Of a DNA stretch of 64,000 bases, positions 50,603 through 58,903 are shown piece by piece (the first letter of the stretch is position 1; each line of letters begins with the position of its first letter). A model generated the notes under the pieces. The model saw nothing but the letters and a program-made list of their open reading frames with translations. It ran no database searches and was not told the origin of the DNA. The position numbers and the translations under genes were made by a program. This stretch comes from Limenecus sp048360435. Lineage in GTDB: Bacteria; Cyanobacteriota; Vampirovibrionia; Gastranaerophilales; Gastranaerophilaceae. The stretch is from contig DBGCOP010000009.1 in assembly GCA_048360435.1 (NCBI GenBank), forward strand, positions 1 to 64,000, written 5' to 3'.

Positions 50603-52021
50603 ATGGAAATAAACAGAATTTTTTCAAAAAAAGCTTATTCGTCAACAGTACAGGAAAAAGATATGCTAAAAGCCAGCAATTCCAAACAGGAAGCTGACTC
50701 TCTTTTAACATTCAAAGAAGCAGAAGTTAAGTCGTTTTCCTGGGAAGCAATTTCTGATGAAGACGGGCTTGTTGAATTTATAGAAAAATATGGAAATACG
50801 TTAAATAACAAACCGTCTGATACGAATACACAAAAGCCTCCTGTTCAAGATACTGAACCTCCTAAAGAGAACAAGCCTGAAACACCTTCAGCAAAACTAG
50901 AAGAAACTTTGACAGAACTCGGTAAAATTATAGATGACTCAAGACACAATAAAAGTGAAAATGAAAAAATATTTACAAGGAATGAATTATACCTAAATAT
51001 TCAAAATATGATGAATTCAGATAATGCAGAAATTTCTGCAATAGGACAAACCCTTTATGAGGTGTTTAGTACCCTTGGTGTAGAATTACCTAAAAATGAT
51101 GGTTCTTTAGATAGTATAATAGCTAGCAATGGTGGTCTTTACAGCAATATTATAATGAATGCTATTATGAATGCTATACAGGGTAAAGAAATCGACCCTG
51201 AAACATCCACTGGTGACTTAAAAATTTCTTATCTTGATCAACAGGAAGGGATAACATTGGAAGAACTGCTTGCTCTTGATAAAAACGGCAATGGCAGCAT
51301 AGTTGATGAATTGAAAGAGATTCTTACAGACAGCAATTTTATTGATACTTGCAAAAAAATGATTCAAAGAGAAAAGAATCGTGCTGCAAATAATGAGCTA
51401 ATCTATGCATTAAACACCGATAACAATTCAGAAATATCTGTTGATGAGATTTTTGCGCAGTTTGGTAAAAATGCTATTGCTGATTTATTCAGAAACGATG
51501 ACGGCAGTGTTGATAGAGCTCTTCTTATGGCATTAGGCGGCAATATGTCAAAAGATGGAAACTATACAATTAGTATTAGTGCTTTAAAAAAGAGATTGTA
51601 TGATATGGATGCTGATAGAGACGGCAATATTACTAAAGAAGAAGTAGCAAAATACAAAGAAGGACAGTGGTATAGACTTGTTGCATACAACACTATGATG
51701 TCTGAAATGGAAAGAAGCAACACTAATGACGGCAGTTTTGACAGCAAATTTACAATAACGGATATAGAAAAATTTATCAAAAACAATCCGACTGCAAATC
51801 GTGAACAAAGAGAATTTTGGTCGATACTAACAAACATTACTGACACAAAGTTGAAAAGCTTTATTATGAAAACACTCGGTGATGGCTCTGAAACTGTTTC
51901 TATTTCACAATTTACTTCTAAATTAGATACAAACGGTGACATGGTTGTTACCAGAGATGAATTGCAAAAATTTATAGATGAAACGACACAATTGTACAAT
52001 TCTTTAACAACAATGAAATAA
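50603..52021 (+). CDS. Cytoplasmic or non-classically exported EF-hand protein
   Basis: A 472-residue protein with an N-terminal disordered Ser/Pro/Thr-rich region (about 50-105) and several EF-hand loops. Clear 12-residue loops are at 271-282 (NTDNNSEISVDE), 336-347 (DADRDGNITKEE) and 442-453 (DTNGDMVVTRDE), each with acidic or Asn ligands at 1, 3 and 5 and Glu at 12; one more at 226-237 (DKNGNGSIVDEL) is degenerate. This suggests calcium binding. No signal peptide or membrane helix. AGGAGA precedes ATG. It is a single-gene unit ending at a strong terminator. Confidence 0.8.
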   Translation: MEINRIFSKKAYSSTVQEKDMLKASNSKQEADSLLTFKEAEVKSFSWEAISDEDGLVEFIEKYGNTLNNKPSDTNTQKPPVQDTEPPKENKPETPSAKLEETLTELGKIIDDSRHNKSENEKIFTRNELYLNIQNMMNSDNAEISAIGQTLYEVFSTLGVELPKNDGSLDSIIASNGGLYSNIIMNAIMNAIQGKEIDPETSTGDLKISYLDQQEGITLEELLALDKNGNGSIVDELKEILTDSNFIDTCKKMIQREKNRAANNELIYALNTDNNSEISVDEIFAQFGKNAIADLFRNDDGSVDRALLMALGGNMSKDGNYTISISALKKRLYDMDADRDGNITKEEVAKYKEGQWYRLVAYNTMMSEMERSNTNDGSFDSKFTITDIEKFIKNNPTANREQREFWSILTNITDTKLKSFIMKTLGDGSETVSISQFTSKLDTNGDMVVTRDELQKFIDETTQLYNSLTTMK

Positions 52022-52036
52022 AAGAATTTGTCATAT

Positions 52037-52073
52037 AAAAAAGGAGAACAGAAACTTTCTGTTCTCCTTTTTA
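52037..52073. terminator. Bidirectional terminator after the EF-hand gene
   Basis: A long perfect stem AAAAAGGAGAACAGAAA / TTTCTGTTCTCCTTTTT (52038-52054 and 52056-52072) with a tiny loop. It lies between two converging genes. Confidence 0.9.
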
Positions 52074-52089
52074 TTGTTAATTATTTTAT

Positions 52090-53133
52090 TTACGCTGCTT
52101 GAGCCGGTTTTGTTTCAGCAGGTTTAGCATCTGTAATTGTTTCAAGTTTAGCAAGTCCTTCAGCTGCTACTTTTTGAACATTTTCGTCTGCATCTTGTTT
52201 AGACAATTCAAAAATTTCTTTCATAACAGGTTTATATTCAGGTCTTGCGTTGTAAGCTAATGCTGCCAAACCGCTTGCTCTCAACATTGGATTCGGGTTG
52301 TCTTTGATTGTTGTAACAATTTGTTCCATACCCGGCAAATCTTTGATGTCAGGTGTCATATTGTTTGTTTTCTTAAATTCATCAATCAAAGCATTTTGCA
52401 AGATAGCTGTTGTGAACAATGCATATTGTTTATTTCTTTCAGCCATTTCTAACGGAGTAATTTCATTAGCAATTTTCATATCTGCATCAGAAAGTTGTTT
52501 ACCTGAAAGAACTTGTTGTCTGAGTTCTTTTTGTTGTTCGCTCGGACCTTCTAAATTGCTGCTGTCTTTACCGATTACACCTAACAAAGCTTCCATTAAA
52601 TCTGTATCAAGAAGTTGTGGAGCTTGTGCAGGTTGATTCTGAGCAATATCAGCTACTTTTTCAATAGCTTCACCAGCTTGTTGTAAGTTATCAGATTTTA
52701 TTTGAGCAACAATTTCAGGAACATTTAAAGTTTGAGCAGCTGGTGCTGTTTCTTTAGGCGCTTCAACGGGAGCCTGGGGTTCTGCTGCCGGAGCTGGTTG
52801 AGGAGCAACTACGCTCGGAGGTGTTTGGTTAACTGTTTGTGTATTAACAACCTGAGGAGCCGGAGCTGCTGTCGGAGCAGGAGCCGGTGGCGCTATCGGA
52901 GGATAGTAAACAGGGGCTTGGGGAGCAGCCTGAGGATAATTATAAACAGGAGCCTGAGGATAATTATAAACAGGAGCTGTCGGCTGTGTGCCAGGTGCGT
53001 TTACTTTCGGATCAATGATATTGATTTCAATAGCGTTATATTTGTTAGGTTGCTGCTGTGGATAAGAAACTTGCTGTGGTGCTGGCATTTGAGCTGCATA
53101 TCCATAATTTGCTGGTAAAGGTGCTTGTATCAT
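52090..53133 (-). CDS. Pro-rich HEAT-like repeat protein with PNKYxAIEINI motif
   Basis: A 347-residue protein. Residues 1-130 are Pro/Gln/Ala/Tyr-rich with short repeats (APVYNYPQ twice) and the motif PNKYNAIEINIIDPKVNAPG (about 29-48). Residues 135-335 form a helical domain; the last part (NPMLRASGLAALAYNARPEY, ENVQKVAAEGLAKLE) has HEAT/ARM-type helical pairs. No signal peptide is seen. The motif is shared with the 77-residue protein at 53292-53525. AAGGGG precedes ATG. Function unknown; protein binding is likely. Confidence 0.75.
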   Translation of the reverse strand: MIQAPLPANYGYAAQMPAPQQVSYPQQQPNKYNAIEINIIDPKVNAPGTQPTAPVYNYPQAPVYNYPQAAPQAPVYYPPIAPPAPAPTAAPAPQVVNTQTVNQTPPSVVAPQPAPAAEPQAPVEAPKETAPAAQTLNVPEIVAQIKSDNLQQAGEAIEKVADIAQNQPAQAPQLLDTDLMEALLGVIGKDSSNLEGPSEQQKELRQQVLSGKQLSDADMKIANEITPLEMAERNKQYALFTTAILQNALIDEFKKTNNMTPDIKDLPGMEQIVTTIKDNPNPMLRASGLAALAYNARPEYKPVMKEIFELSKQDADENVQKVAAEGLAKLETITDAKPAETKPAQAA

Positions 53134-53254
53134 TTTTTTCCCCTTATTAATCTTTTCTTTTGATACTTATTAAATAGAACTCAAGATTGAAAATTGCTAT
53201 TTGGTGATACGAATTTAATAAATCTTAACAATAACGTTTCGGTAATAAGTCAGT

Positions 53255-53286
53255 AAAAAAGCAACCGTATAAAAAACGGTTGCTTT
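53255..53286 (-). terminator. Terminator after the 77-residue PNKY protein gene
   Basis: Minus strand AAAGCAACCGT, 6-base loop, ACGGTTGCTTTTTT, ending about 6 bp past the stop at 53292. Confidence 0.88.
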
Positions 53287-53291
53287 ATATA

Positions 53292-53525
53292 TTATGCCAT
53301 GTAATTTAGCTTCTGACCTTCAGGAATTTGCTGTTGTACAGGTTCAGCAGGTGGAGCCGGAACGGGTGCGGGAGCCGGTTGTGCCTGCGCTGGATTAACG
53401 CTAGCACCAAGAATGTTAATTTCAATGGCACTATACTTATTTGGAGCAGGTACCTGTCCCTGGACCATTTGCTGTTGTACTGCTGCTTGCTGTACAGGCA
53501 AATAATTAGTAGGTTGTTGTATCAT
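53292..53525 (-). CDS. 77-residue PNKYxAIEINI-motif protein
   Basis: A small protein with a Gln-rich start (MIQQPTNYLPVQQAAVQQQ), the motif PNKYSAIEINILGASVNPAQ (about 28-47) and a Pro/Ala-rich tail (PAPAPVPAPPAEP). It matches the first 50 residues of the 347-residue protein next to it, both in motif and in the MIQxPxNY opening, and looks like its stripped-down paralogue. Strong Shine-Dalgarno GGAGG. Function unknown. Its promoter carries the TTAACA direct repeat at 53614-53629. Confidence 0.8.
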   Translation of the reverse strand: MIQQPTNYLPVQQAAVQQQMVQGQVPAPNKYSAIEINILGASVNPAQAQPAPAPVPAPPAEPVQQQIPEGQKLNYMA

Positions 53526-53606
53526 TTTTCCTCCGTTACATAGATGTAGGTTTTTTGATTATACTTGCTTAATAACTGAATAAAAAAAAATTTGTTAGTT
53601 GTCTGT

Positions 53607-53629
53607 ATTATAATTAACAAAAGTTAACA
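53607..53629 (-). promoter_or_regulatory. TTAACA-N4-TTAACA direct repeat abutting a -10 box
   Basis: Plus-strand TTAACA at 53614-53619 and 53624-53629 (10-bp period). On the minus strand the repeats are followed after one base by TATAAT (53612-53607). It precedes the 77-residue gene by about 80 bp and lies about 140 bp before nadB on the other strand, so either may be its target. Confidence 0.55.
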
Positions 53630-53765
53630 AAGAAACTGTTTGTCATTTTAAAATACACCTAAAGCCGCCAAATTGCAATCTAATGTAAATATAATCGCAA
53701 AAACGCTACATAGTTAGTAGTAAAATTTTTATATTTGTATTAATATTTAGTGAAGAGGTAAACTT

Positions 53766-55388
53766 ATGCCGATGAAACATTCTAAATATTCTGTAATCAT
53801 TGTAGGAAGCGGTATAGCAGGTTTATATGCCGCAATAAAATTATCCGAAACCATGACACTTCCTGACGGCATTCTTTTGTTAACAAAATCACAGCTTGCA
53901 GAATGTAATTCAAGATATGCCCAAGGCGGTATTGTTGGTGTTCTGCCAGAAAATAAACCAGATTCAGTAAGTCTTCATATTGCCGATACTATCAAAGCCG
54001 GCTGCGGACTATGTGATTTTAACGTTGTAAAATTTATTTCTGAAAACAGCCGTTATGCTATTGAAGATTTAATGAAATATGGTGTTGTTTTTGATAAAAA
54101 CGCTGAAAACAAACTCAATTTCACTCTGGAGGGTGCTCACAGTGTCAGAAGAATTCTCCATGTCGGTGGTGATGCAACAGGATATGGAATAGAAAAAGCC
54201 CTCGTTGAAAAAGTAAAAAAAGATAATAATATTTCCATTTATGAACAAACACTGGCTGTTGATCTTTTAATTGATTCAAAGAAACAGTGCAGAGGTATAA
54301 TTTCATATAACAGTGCAACAAATGAATATGAAGCTCTATATGCTCCTGTAACAATTCTTGCAACAGGAGGAACAGGTCAGATTTACAAATATACAACTAA
54401 TCCTTCTGTTACAACAGGCGATGGTTTAGCATTGGGTATCAGAGCGAATGCAAAAATTAAAGACATGGAATTTATACAATTCCATCCGACAGCACTGTCA
54501 ATTGAAAATGATGACTCAAGATTTCTTATTTCTGAATCAGTAAGAGGTGAAGGTGCAAAACTTATAAACCAAAACGGTGAATATTTCATGGATAAACTTC
54601 ATCCGCAAAAGGATCTTGCACCAAGAGACATAGTTGCCAGAGCAATATTTGCACAACTCGCTCAGGGTAATAAAATTTTTCTTGATGCAACATTGATTCC
54701 TATTGAAAAATTCAAACAAAGATTTCCCAATATATATAAAAATTGTTTGGATAACAATATTGATGTTACCAAAGATTATATTCCGGTTTCTCCGGCTGCA
54801 CATTATTGTATGGGTGGCATAAAAACGGAAGTGAACGGAAAAACCTCTATTGAAAACTTGTTTGCTATCGGTGAGGTTGCATGCACCTCTTTACATGGTG
54901 CAAACAGACTTGCAAGCAACTCACTACTTGAGTGTGTTGTTTCCGCTTATGAGTTGGTTAATACGATTTCCGCCAAAAGACTTCAATCATCAGATATTAT
55001 TGATGAAGCGGTCATGACAACCATAAAAAAATATACGGCTGAAGATTCTGCTGATGACGAAGAAACAAATGTTGCAGAACTTGTCTCTTCTTTGAAGCGT
55101 ATTATGTGGGAAAAAGTGGGTATAATAAGAACTGAATCTTCATTGATAAGAGCGAAATCTGAGATAGATGAAATAAAAAATCAACTGAAACATAAGGACA
55201 AGTGTGCGTCTTATGAAGAATATGAACTAAGAAACATGCTTTATGTTGCTGATGCGATAATTGATTCTGCACTCATAAGAAAAGAATCTATTGGTGCACA
55301 TTTTAGAGCTGATTCAAAAAACAGTCAACCAGAAAAAGAAGACATAAAAACCGGAGAGATATCTGATGAATCAAAGATTACTGCATGA
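53766..55388 (+). CDS. nadB: L-aspartate oxidase NadB
   Basis: NadB oxidises L-aspartate to iminoaspartate with FAD, the first step of de novo NAD synthesis. The 540-residue protein has GSGIAGLYAAIKL (about 13-25), SRYAQGGIVGVLP (about 53-65), the succinate-dehydrogenase-like HPTAL (about 240-244), and GEVACTSLHGANRLASNSLLE (about 370-390; cited in part). A C-terminal helical domain completes it. GAGG lies 6 nt before ATG. nadC overlaps the end by 23 bp; nadA is not in the window. Confidence 0.97.
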   Translation: MPMKHSKYSVIIVGSGIAGLYAAIKLSETMTLPDGILLLTKSQLAECNSRYAQGGIVGVLPENKPDSVSLHIADTIKAGCGLCDFNVVKFISENSRYAIEDLMKYGVVFDKNAENKLNFTLEGAHSVRRILHVGGDATGYGIEKALVEKVKKDNNISIYEQTLAVDLLIDSKKQCRGIISYNSATNEYEALYAPVTILATGGTGQIYKYTTNPSVTTGDGLALGIRANAKIKDMEFIQFHPTALSIENDDSRFLISESVRGEGAKLINQNGEYFMDKLHPQKDLAPRDIVARAIFAQLAQGNKIFLDATLIPIEKFKQRFPNIYKNCLDNNIDVTKDYIPVSPAAHYCMGGIKTEVNGKTSIENLFAIGEVACTSLHGANRLASNSLLECVVSAYELVNTISAKRLQSSDIIDEAVMTTIKKYTAEDSADDEETNVAELVSSLKRIMWEKVGIIRTESSLIRAKSEIDEIKNQLKHKDKCASYEEYELRNMLYVADAIIDSALIRKESIGAHFRADSKNSQPEKEDIKTGEISDESKITA

Positions 55389-56211
55389 TTTTATTGTTGA
55401 AGAACATATAAAAAATGCACTCAAAGAGGATATTGGTTTTGGTGATATTACCACTGATTTTTTATATTCAAAAAATGATTCTATAACAGCACGTCTAAAT
55501 ACCAGAGAGGACGGTGTTGTTTGTGGATTAGATATATTTAAAAAAGTTTTTAAAATTTTATCAGATGAAGTCAAAATTACAGTTAATTTTGAAGATGGTG
55601 ATAATGTAAAAAAAGGTGAAACAATTGCTGTAATAACAGGTCCGGCAAGAGCTATACTTACCGGTGAAAGAACTGCCCTAAACTATATGCAAAGAATGTC
55701 GGGCATCGCTACTGAGACAAGAAAATATCAAGAAGCAATAAAGCCTTTTTCAGCAAGAATAACAGATACAAGAAAAAACACACCCGGCTTCAGAATGTTT
55801 GAAAAATATGCAGTTATGACAGGAGGCGCAAGACTTCACCGTTTCAATCTAAGCGACTGCGTTATGATAAAAGATAATCACATAAAGCATGCCGGTTCAA
55901 TTACCAAAGCAATCGAACTGTTAAGGATAAATAATTCGCATGCCCATAAAATAGAGGTTGAGTGTGATACATACGAACAGGTGTGTGAAGCACTTGAATC
56001 AGGGTGTGACATTATCATGTTAGATAACATGACAATACCCGAAATGAAAAAATGTGTTGAAACTATTAACAAAAGGGCTATTGTAGAAGCCAGCGGAAAT
56101 GTTAAAATAAATACTGTGAATGAAATTGCATCAACAGGTGTAGATGTTATTTCAACGAGCGCAATTGTTGCTCAAGCTCATGTATTAGATCTCGGATTGG
56201 ATATTTTATAA
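55366..56211 (+). CDS. nadC: Nicotinate-nucleotide pyrophosphorylase (quinolinate PRTase) NadC
   Basis: NadC converts quinolinate and PRPP to nicotinate mononucleotide. The 281-residue protein has LKEDIGFGDITTD (about 18-30), TGERTALNYMQRMSGIAT (about 104-121), ITDTRKNTPGFRMFEKYAV (about 135-153), GGARLHRFNLSD and IKDNHI. All PRPP and quinolinate binding residues are in place. It overlaps nadB and is followed by etfB after 15 bp. Confidence 0.97.
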   Translation: MNQRLLHDFIVEEHIKNALKEDIGFGDITTDFLYSKNDSITARLNTREDGVVCGLDIFKKVFKILSDEVKITVNFEDGDNVKKGETIAVITGPARAILTGERTALNYMQRMSGIATETRKYQEAIKPFSARITDTRKNTPGFRMFEKYAVMTGGARLHRFNLSDCVMIKDNHIKHAGSITKAIELLRINNSHAHKIEVECDTYEQVCEALESGCDIIMLDNMTIPEMKKCVETINKRAIVEASGNVKINTVNEIASTGVDVISTSAIVAQAHVLDLGLDIL

Positions 56212-56226
56212 ATGACGGAGAAAAAT

Positions 56227-57027
56227 ATGTCCTTTAAAGTTGTAGTCTGTATCAAACAGGTTCCTGATACTGATGATATAAAATGGACAGAACATAATAC
56301 AATTCAGAGAGATGGTCTCGATTCTATTATCAATCCTTATGATCTTGGCGCATTGCAGCTTGCGAAAAACGTAAAATTTTTAAACCCTGAAACAGAAATT
56401 ATTGTAGTTACAATGGGACCGTCACAGGCAGAAAGTGCATTGAAAACAGCACTTGCAATAGGTGCGGATAAAGTTTTTTTACTTTCAGACAAGAAGTTTT
56501 CAGGGGCTGATACACTTGCAACTGCATATGCTTTATCACAATTCATAAAAATAATTGTTCCTGATTTTAAATTGATTATTTGCGGCCAACAGGCAATTGA
56601 CGGTGACACCGCTCAAACGCCTTCAAGCATGGCAGAAAAGCTTGGAATTGAGCAAATTACTAATGTCGTAGCTTTGAAGGAAATAACTGATGAGATCTCT
56701 GTATGGATAAAAGACACTGCGAGATTTAAACAAGAAATCAAAATACCATATCCGGCATTAATTGCAACTACTTTGAAGGATACAAATATAATTGCTGACA
56801 TAAATGGCTATATTAAAGCACAAAATACTCAGGTTTCAGTTTTATCTGCTAATGAAATATGTGCAGATGCTAATTTAATAGGACTCAAAGGCTCACCAAC
56901 ACAAGTAAGAAAAGCCTTCAAGCCTGTAATAGACCGCAATACAACTCTTATTGAGAATGAATCCGTTGAAAATTGTGCAGGCTATATAACAGATGAAATC
57001 AACAGGTGTAAGGCTCAAAATGAATAA
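56227..57027 (+). CDS. etfB: Electron transfer flavoprotein beta subunit EtfB
   Basis: EtfB with EtfA carries electrons from flavin dehydrogenases or bifurcates them. The 266-residue protein has the opening VVCIKQVPDTDDIKW (about 5-19), INPYDLGALQLAK, ETEIIVVTMGP and the signature CGQQAIDGDTAQTPSSMAE (about 124-142). The start at 56227, with GGAG 6 nt ahead, is preferred over an ATG 15 nt earlier. etfA overlaps its end by 8 bp. The pair sits in the nad operon. Confidence 0.95.
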   Translation: MSFKVVVCIKQVPDTDDIKWTEHNTIQRDGLDSIINPYDLGALQLAKNVKFLNPETEIIVVTMGPSQAESALKTALAIGADKVFLLSDKKFSGADTLATAYALSQFIKIIVPDFKLIICGQQAIDGDTAQTPSSMAEKLGIEQITNVVALKEITDEISVWIKDTARFKQEIKIPYPALIATTLKDTNIIADINGYIKAQNTQVSVLSANEICADANLIGLKGSPTQVRKAFKPVIDRNTTLIENESVENCAGYITDEINRCKAQNE

Positions 57028-57985
57028 AAAAGTTTTAATTTATTTAGAAAATATTGATTCAAGTATAGCAAAAGTGTCAAAAGAGATTATTTCTCATGTG
57101 AACAGTTGCTTCAGCGATGTTGAAGTTAACGGTGTTTTGCTTTGTGATGAAACAATTTTTCAAAGCATAGAACAAGAACTTAAATCATTAGATTTAAAGA
57201 ATATATTTGTTATTCAGGATAATCTGTTTGATGTTTTTAATACTTGTATATTTGCAGAGGTATTAACAAGATTTGTAACAGAAAATAAACCGGATATATT
57301 GCTTATGGGAGCAACAGAAGACGGAAGAGAACTTGCTCCAAGAACTGCATCGAAGTTAAATATAGGGCTTACAGCAGATTGCACTGATCTAAAACAAGAC
57401 GAAAACGGTTTCCTTCTTGCCACAAGACCTACATATGGAGGGAAAATGATGGCAACCATTATTTCAAAGACCATCCCAAACTTTGCAACTATACGTCAAG
57501 GCGCATTTAAGCTTAACTCTTCTGTTTCTGAAACACTCCCACAGTTCATCTTTTTAAAACCTGATATAACAGGGTTGAAAACATTGATAGAAATAATAAA
57601 AACTGAAAACAAAGAAAGCAATGATGATTGGACATGTTCAGAAATCATAGTCGCAGGAGGAATGGGACTAAAAACAAAAGAAAATTTTGAATTAATATAC
57701 AAGCTTGCAGAAAAATTAGATGCTAAACCGGCTGCATCCAGAGCCGCAGTTGAATTAGGCTGGGCTCCTCAAGCCATACAGGTAGGGCAAACAGGTTCTT
57801 CTGTCTCACCAAAGTTGTATATAGCTTTTGGAATATCAGGTGCCATGCAGCACATGGTCGGAATTACAAATGCTGACAGAATTATTGCAATAAACATTGA
57901 TAAAAATGCACCTATTATGAAATCAGCTGATATTGCAATAGTAAATGATGCTGTCAGCATTATAAAACAACTTTCCGAAGTTTAA
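57020..57985 (+). CDS. etfA: Electron transfer flavoprotein alpha subunit EtfA
   Basis: EtfA binds FAD through its C-terminal domain. The 321-residue protein has LLMGATEDGRELAPRTASKL (about 93-112), the FAD signature ASRAAVELGWAPQAIQVGQT (about 238-257) and GISGAMQHMVGITNADRIIAIN (about 272-293, cited in part: GISGAMQHMVGI). Start ATG 57020 is the first after the etfB end. The N-terminal part is of the shorter type found in anaerobes. Its stop overlaps the end of the convergent response regulator gene by 4 bp. Confidence 0.95.
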   Translation: MNKKVLIYLENIDSSIAKVSKEIISHVNSCFSDVEVNGVLLCDETIFQSIEQELKSLDLKNIFVIQDNLFDVFNTCIFAEVLTRFVTENKPDILLMGATEDGRELAPRTASKLNIGLTADCTDLKQDENGFLLATRPTYGGKMMATIISKTIPNFATIRQGAFKLNSSVSETLPQFIFLKPDITGLKTLIEIIKTENKESNDDWTCSEIIVAGGMGLKTKENFELIYKLAEKLDAKPAASRAAVELGWAPQAIQVGQTGSSVSPKLYIAFGISGAMQHMVGITNADRIIAINIDKNAPIMKSADIAIVNDAVSIIKQLSEV

Positions 57986-58644
57986 ACCAGCCCTTCTTTT
58001 ATTGCTTTGACAGCAGCTTGTGTTCTGTCGTCAACCACCAGTTTCTGTATTATATTGCAGACATGGGCTTTTGCTGTATGTTCAGATATTGTCAGTGTAT
58101 TTGCAATTTCTGAGTTAGATTGTCCATCAACGACAAGCTTCAAAACTTCATATTCACGTTCTGTTAAATTTGCATGCTGAGCCCTAAAAGCCGCTCTTGA
58201 ATTTTGTTTTTGAGGAATAAAACATGATGATTTGTCACGAATAAGAGGCACAATCTGGGGATCAAGCCAAATTGCCCCATCACTTACTGATTTAATAACC
58301 ATTGTCAACAATTCTGTGTTGATATCTTTTAATACATAGGCGTATGCGCCGGCACTGAGTGAGTCCATGACCTCTTTTTCGTTTACATGTGATGTAAGCA
58401 TCATAATTTTTTGATCAACATTGTTATTCAAAATGCGTTTTGTTGCTTCAATTCCAGACATATCAGGCAGTCCAATGTCCATTAAGATAACATCCGGTTT
58501 CATTACTTTCGCCTTATCAACAGCCTCTTTAGCAGTTTCAGCCTCAGCAATGACTTTTATTTCCTCTGTTTCGTTGAATAGAGATTTCAGTCCAACCCTT
58601 AGCAGCTTATGGTCTTCTACCATAAGAACTGAAATTGATTTCAT
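57982..58644 (-). CDS. NarL/FixJ-type response regulator
   Basis: A 220-residue two-domain regulator. The receiver has acidic E10-D11, phospho-acceptor D56 (ILMDIGLPDMSG), Thr/Ser in MLTSH and Lys in YVLKD (about 105-109). The LuxR-type HTH is at about 157-215 (LTEREYEVLKLVVDGQSNSEIA). It has no adjacent histidine kinase. The start is set at ATG 58644 (AGGA 8 nt ahead) rather than the GTG six codons earlier. It is divergent from the MnmD-like gene, with repeated TATTATCAATA sites between them. Confidence 0.93.
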   Translation of the reverse strand: MKSISVLMVEDHKLLRVGLKSLFNETEEIKVIAEAETAKEAVDKAKVMKPDVILMDIGLPDMSGIEATKRILNNNVDQKIMMLTSHVNEKEVMDSLSAGAYAYVLKDINTELLTMVIKSVSDGAIWLDPQIVPLIRDKSSCFIPQKQNSRAAFRAQHANLTEREYEVLKLVVDGQSNSEIANTLTISEHTAKAHVCNIIQKLVVDDRTQAAVKAIKEGLV

Positions 58645-58816
58645 AGCAGATTCCTCTCTCACATTAATTATAAGATCTATTTAAAATATAAATTAATGAA
58701 AATAAAACTACATCACCGAGAAATAATTTTCAGTAATATAATTTTTTAATTTAAAAATTCAAATTTTATTTGTGTCTTTTCGATATATAACGATAAACAT
58801 ATTTGTGACGCTTTTG

Positions 58817-58886
58817 TATTATCAATATGTATCGTTGCGTTATATATTGATAATATTTTGTAAATAAGTTCACTATATTATCAATA
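58817..58886 (+). promoter_or_regulatory. Three TATTATCAATA operator-like copies upstream of the MnmD-like gene
   Basis: TATTATCAATAT occurs at 58817-58828, its exact reverse complement at 58844-58855 (15-bp spacer), and TATTATCAATA again at 58876-58886. The third copy lies inside the spacer of the promoter (TTCACT 58869-58874, TATAAT 58892-58897). A further short inverted pair (ATATATAACG at 58783, CGTTATATAT at 58838) is near. Likely binding sites for a regulator, possibly the divergent response regulator. Confidence 0.6.
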
Positions 58887-58897
58887 AAAACTATAAT
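58869..58897 (+). promoter_or_regulatory. Promoter of the MnmD-like gene (leaderless layout)
   Basis: TTCACT (58869-58874), 17-bp spacer, TATAAT (58892-58897). The -10 box ends 6 nt before ATG 58904 and there is no Shine-Dalgarno, so transcription should start on or next to the start codon. Confidence 0.6.
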
Positions 58898-58903
58898 AGA
58901 TTT

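Noticed and set aside
58783..58847. Single long hairpin (ATATATAACG / CGTTATATAT) as a terminator
   Set aside because: The arms are AT-only apart from CG, no T run follows, and the flanking genes are divergent; operator sites are the better reading.
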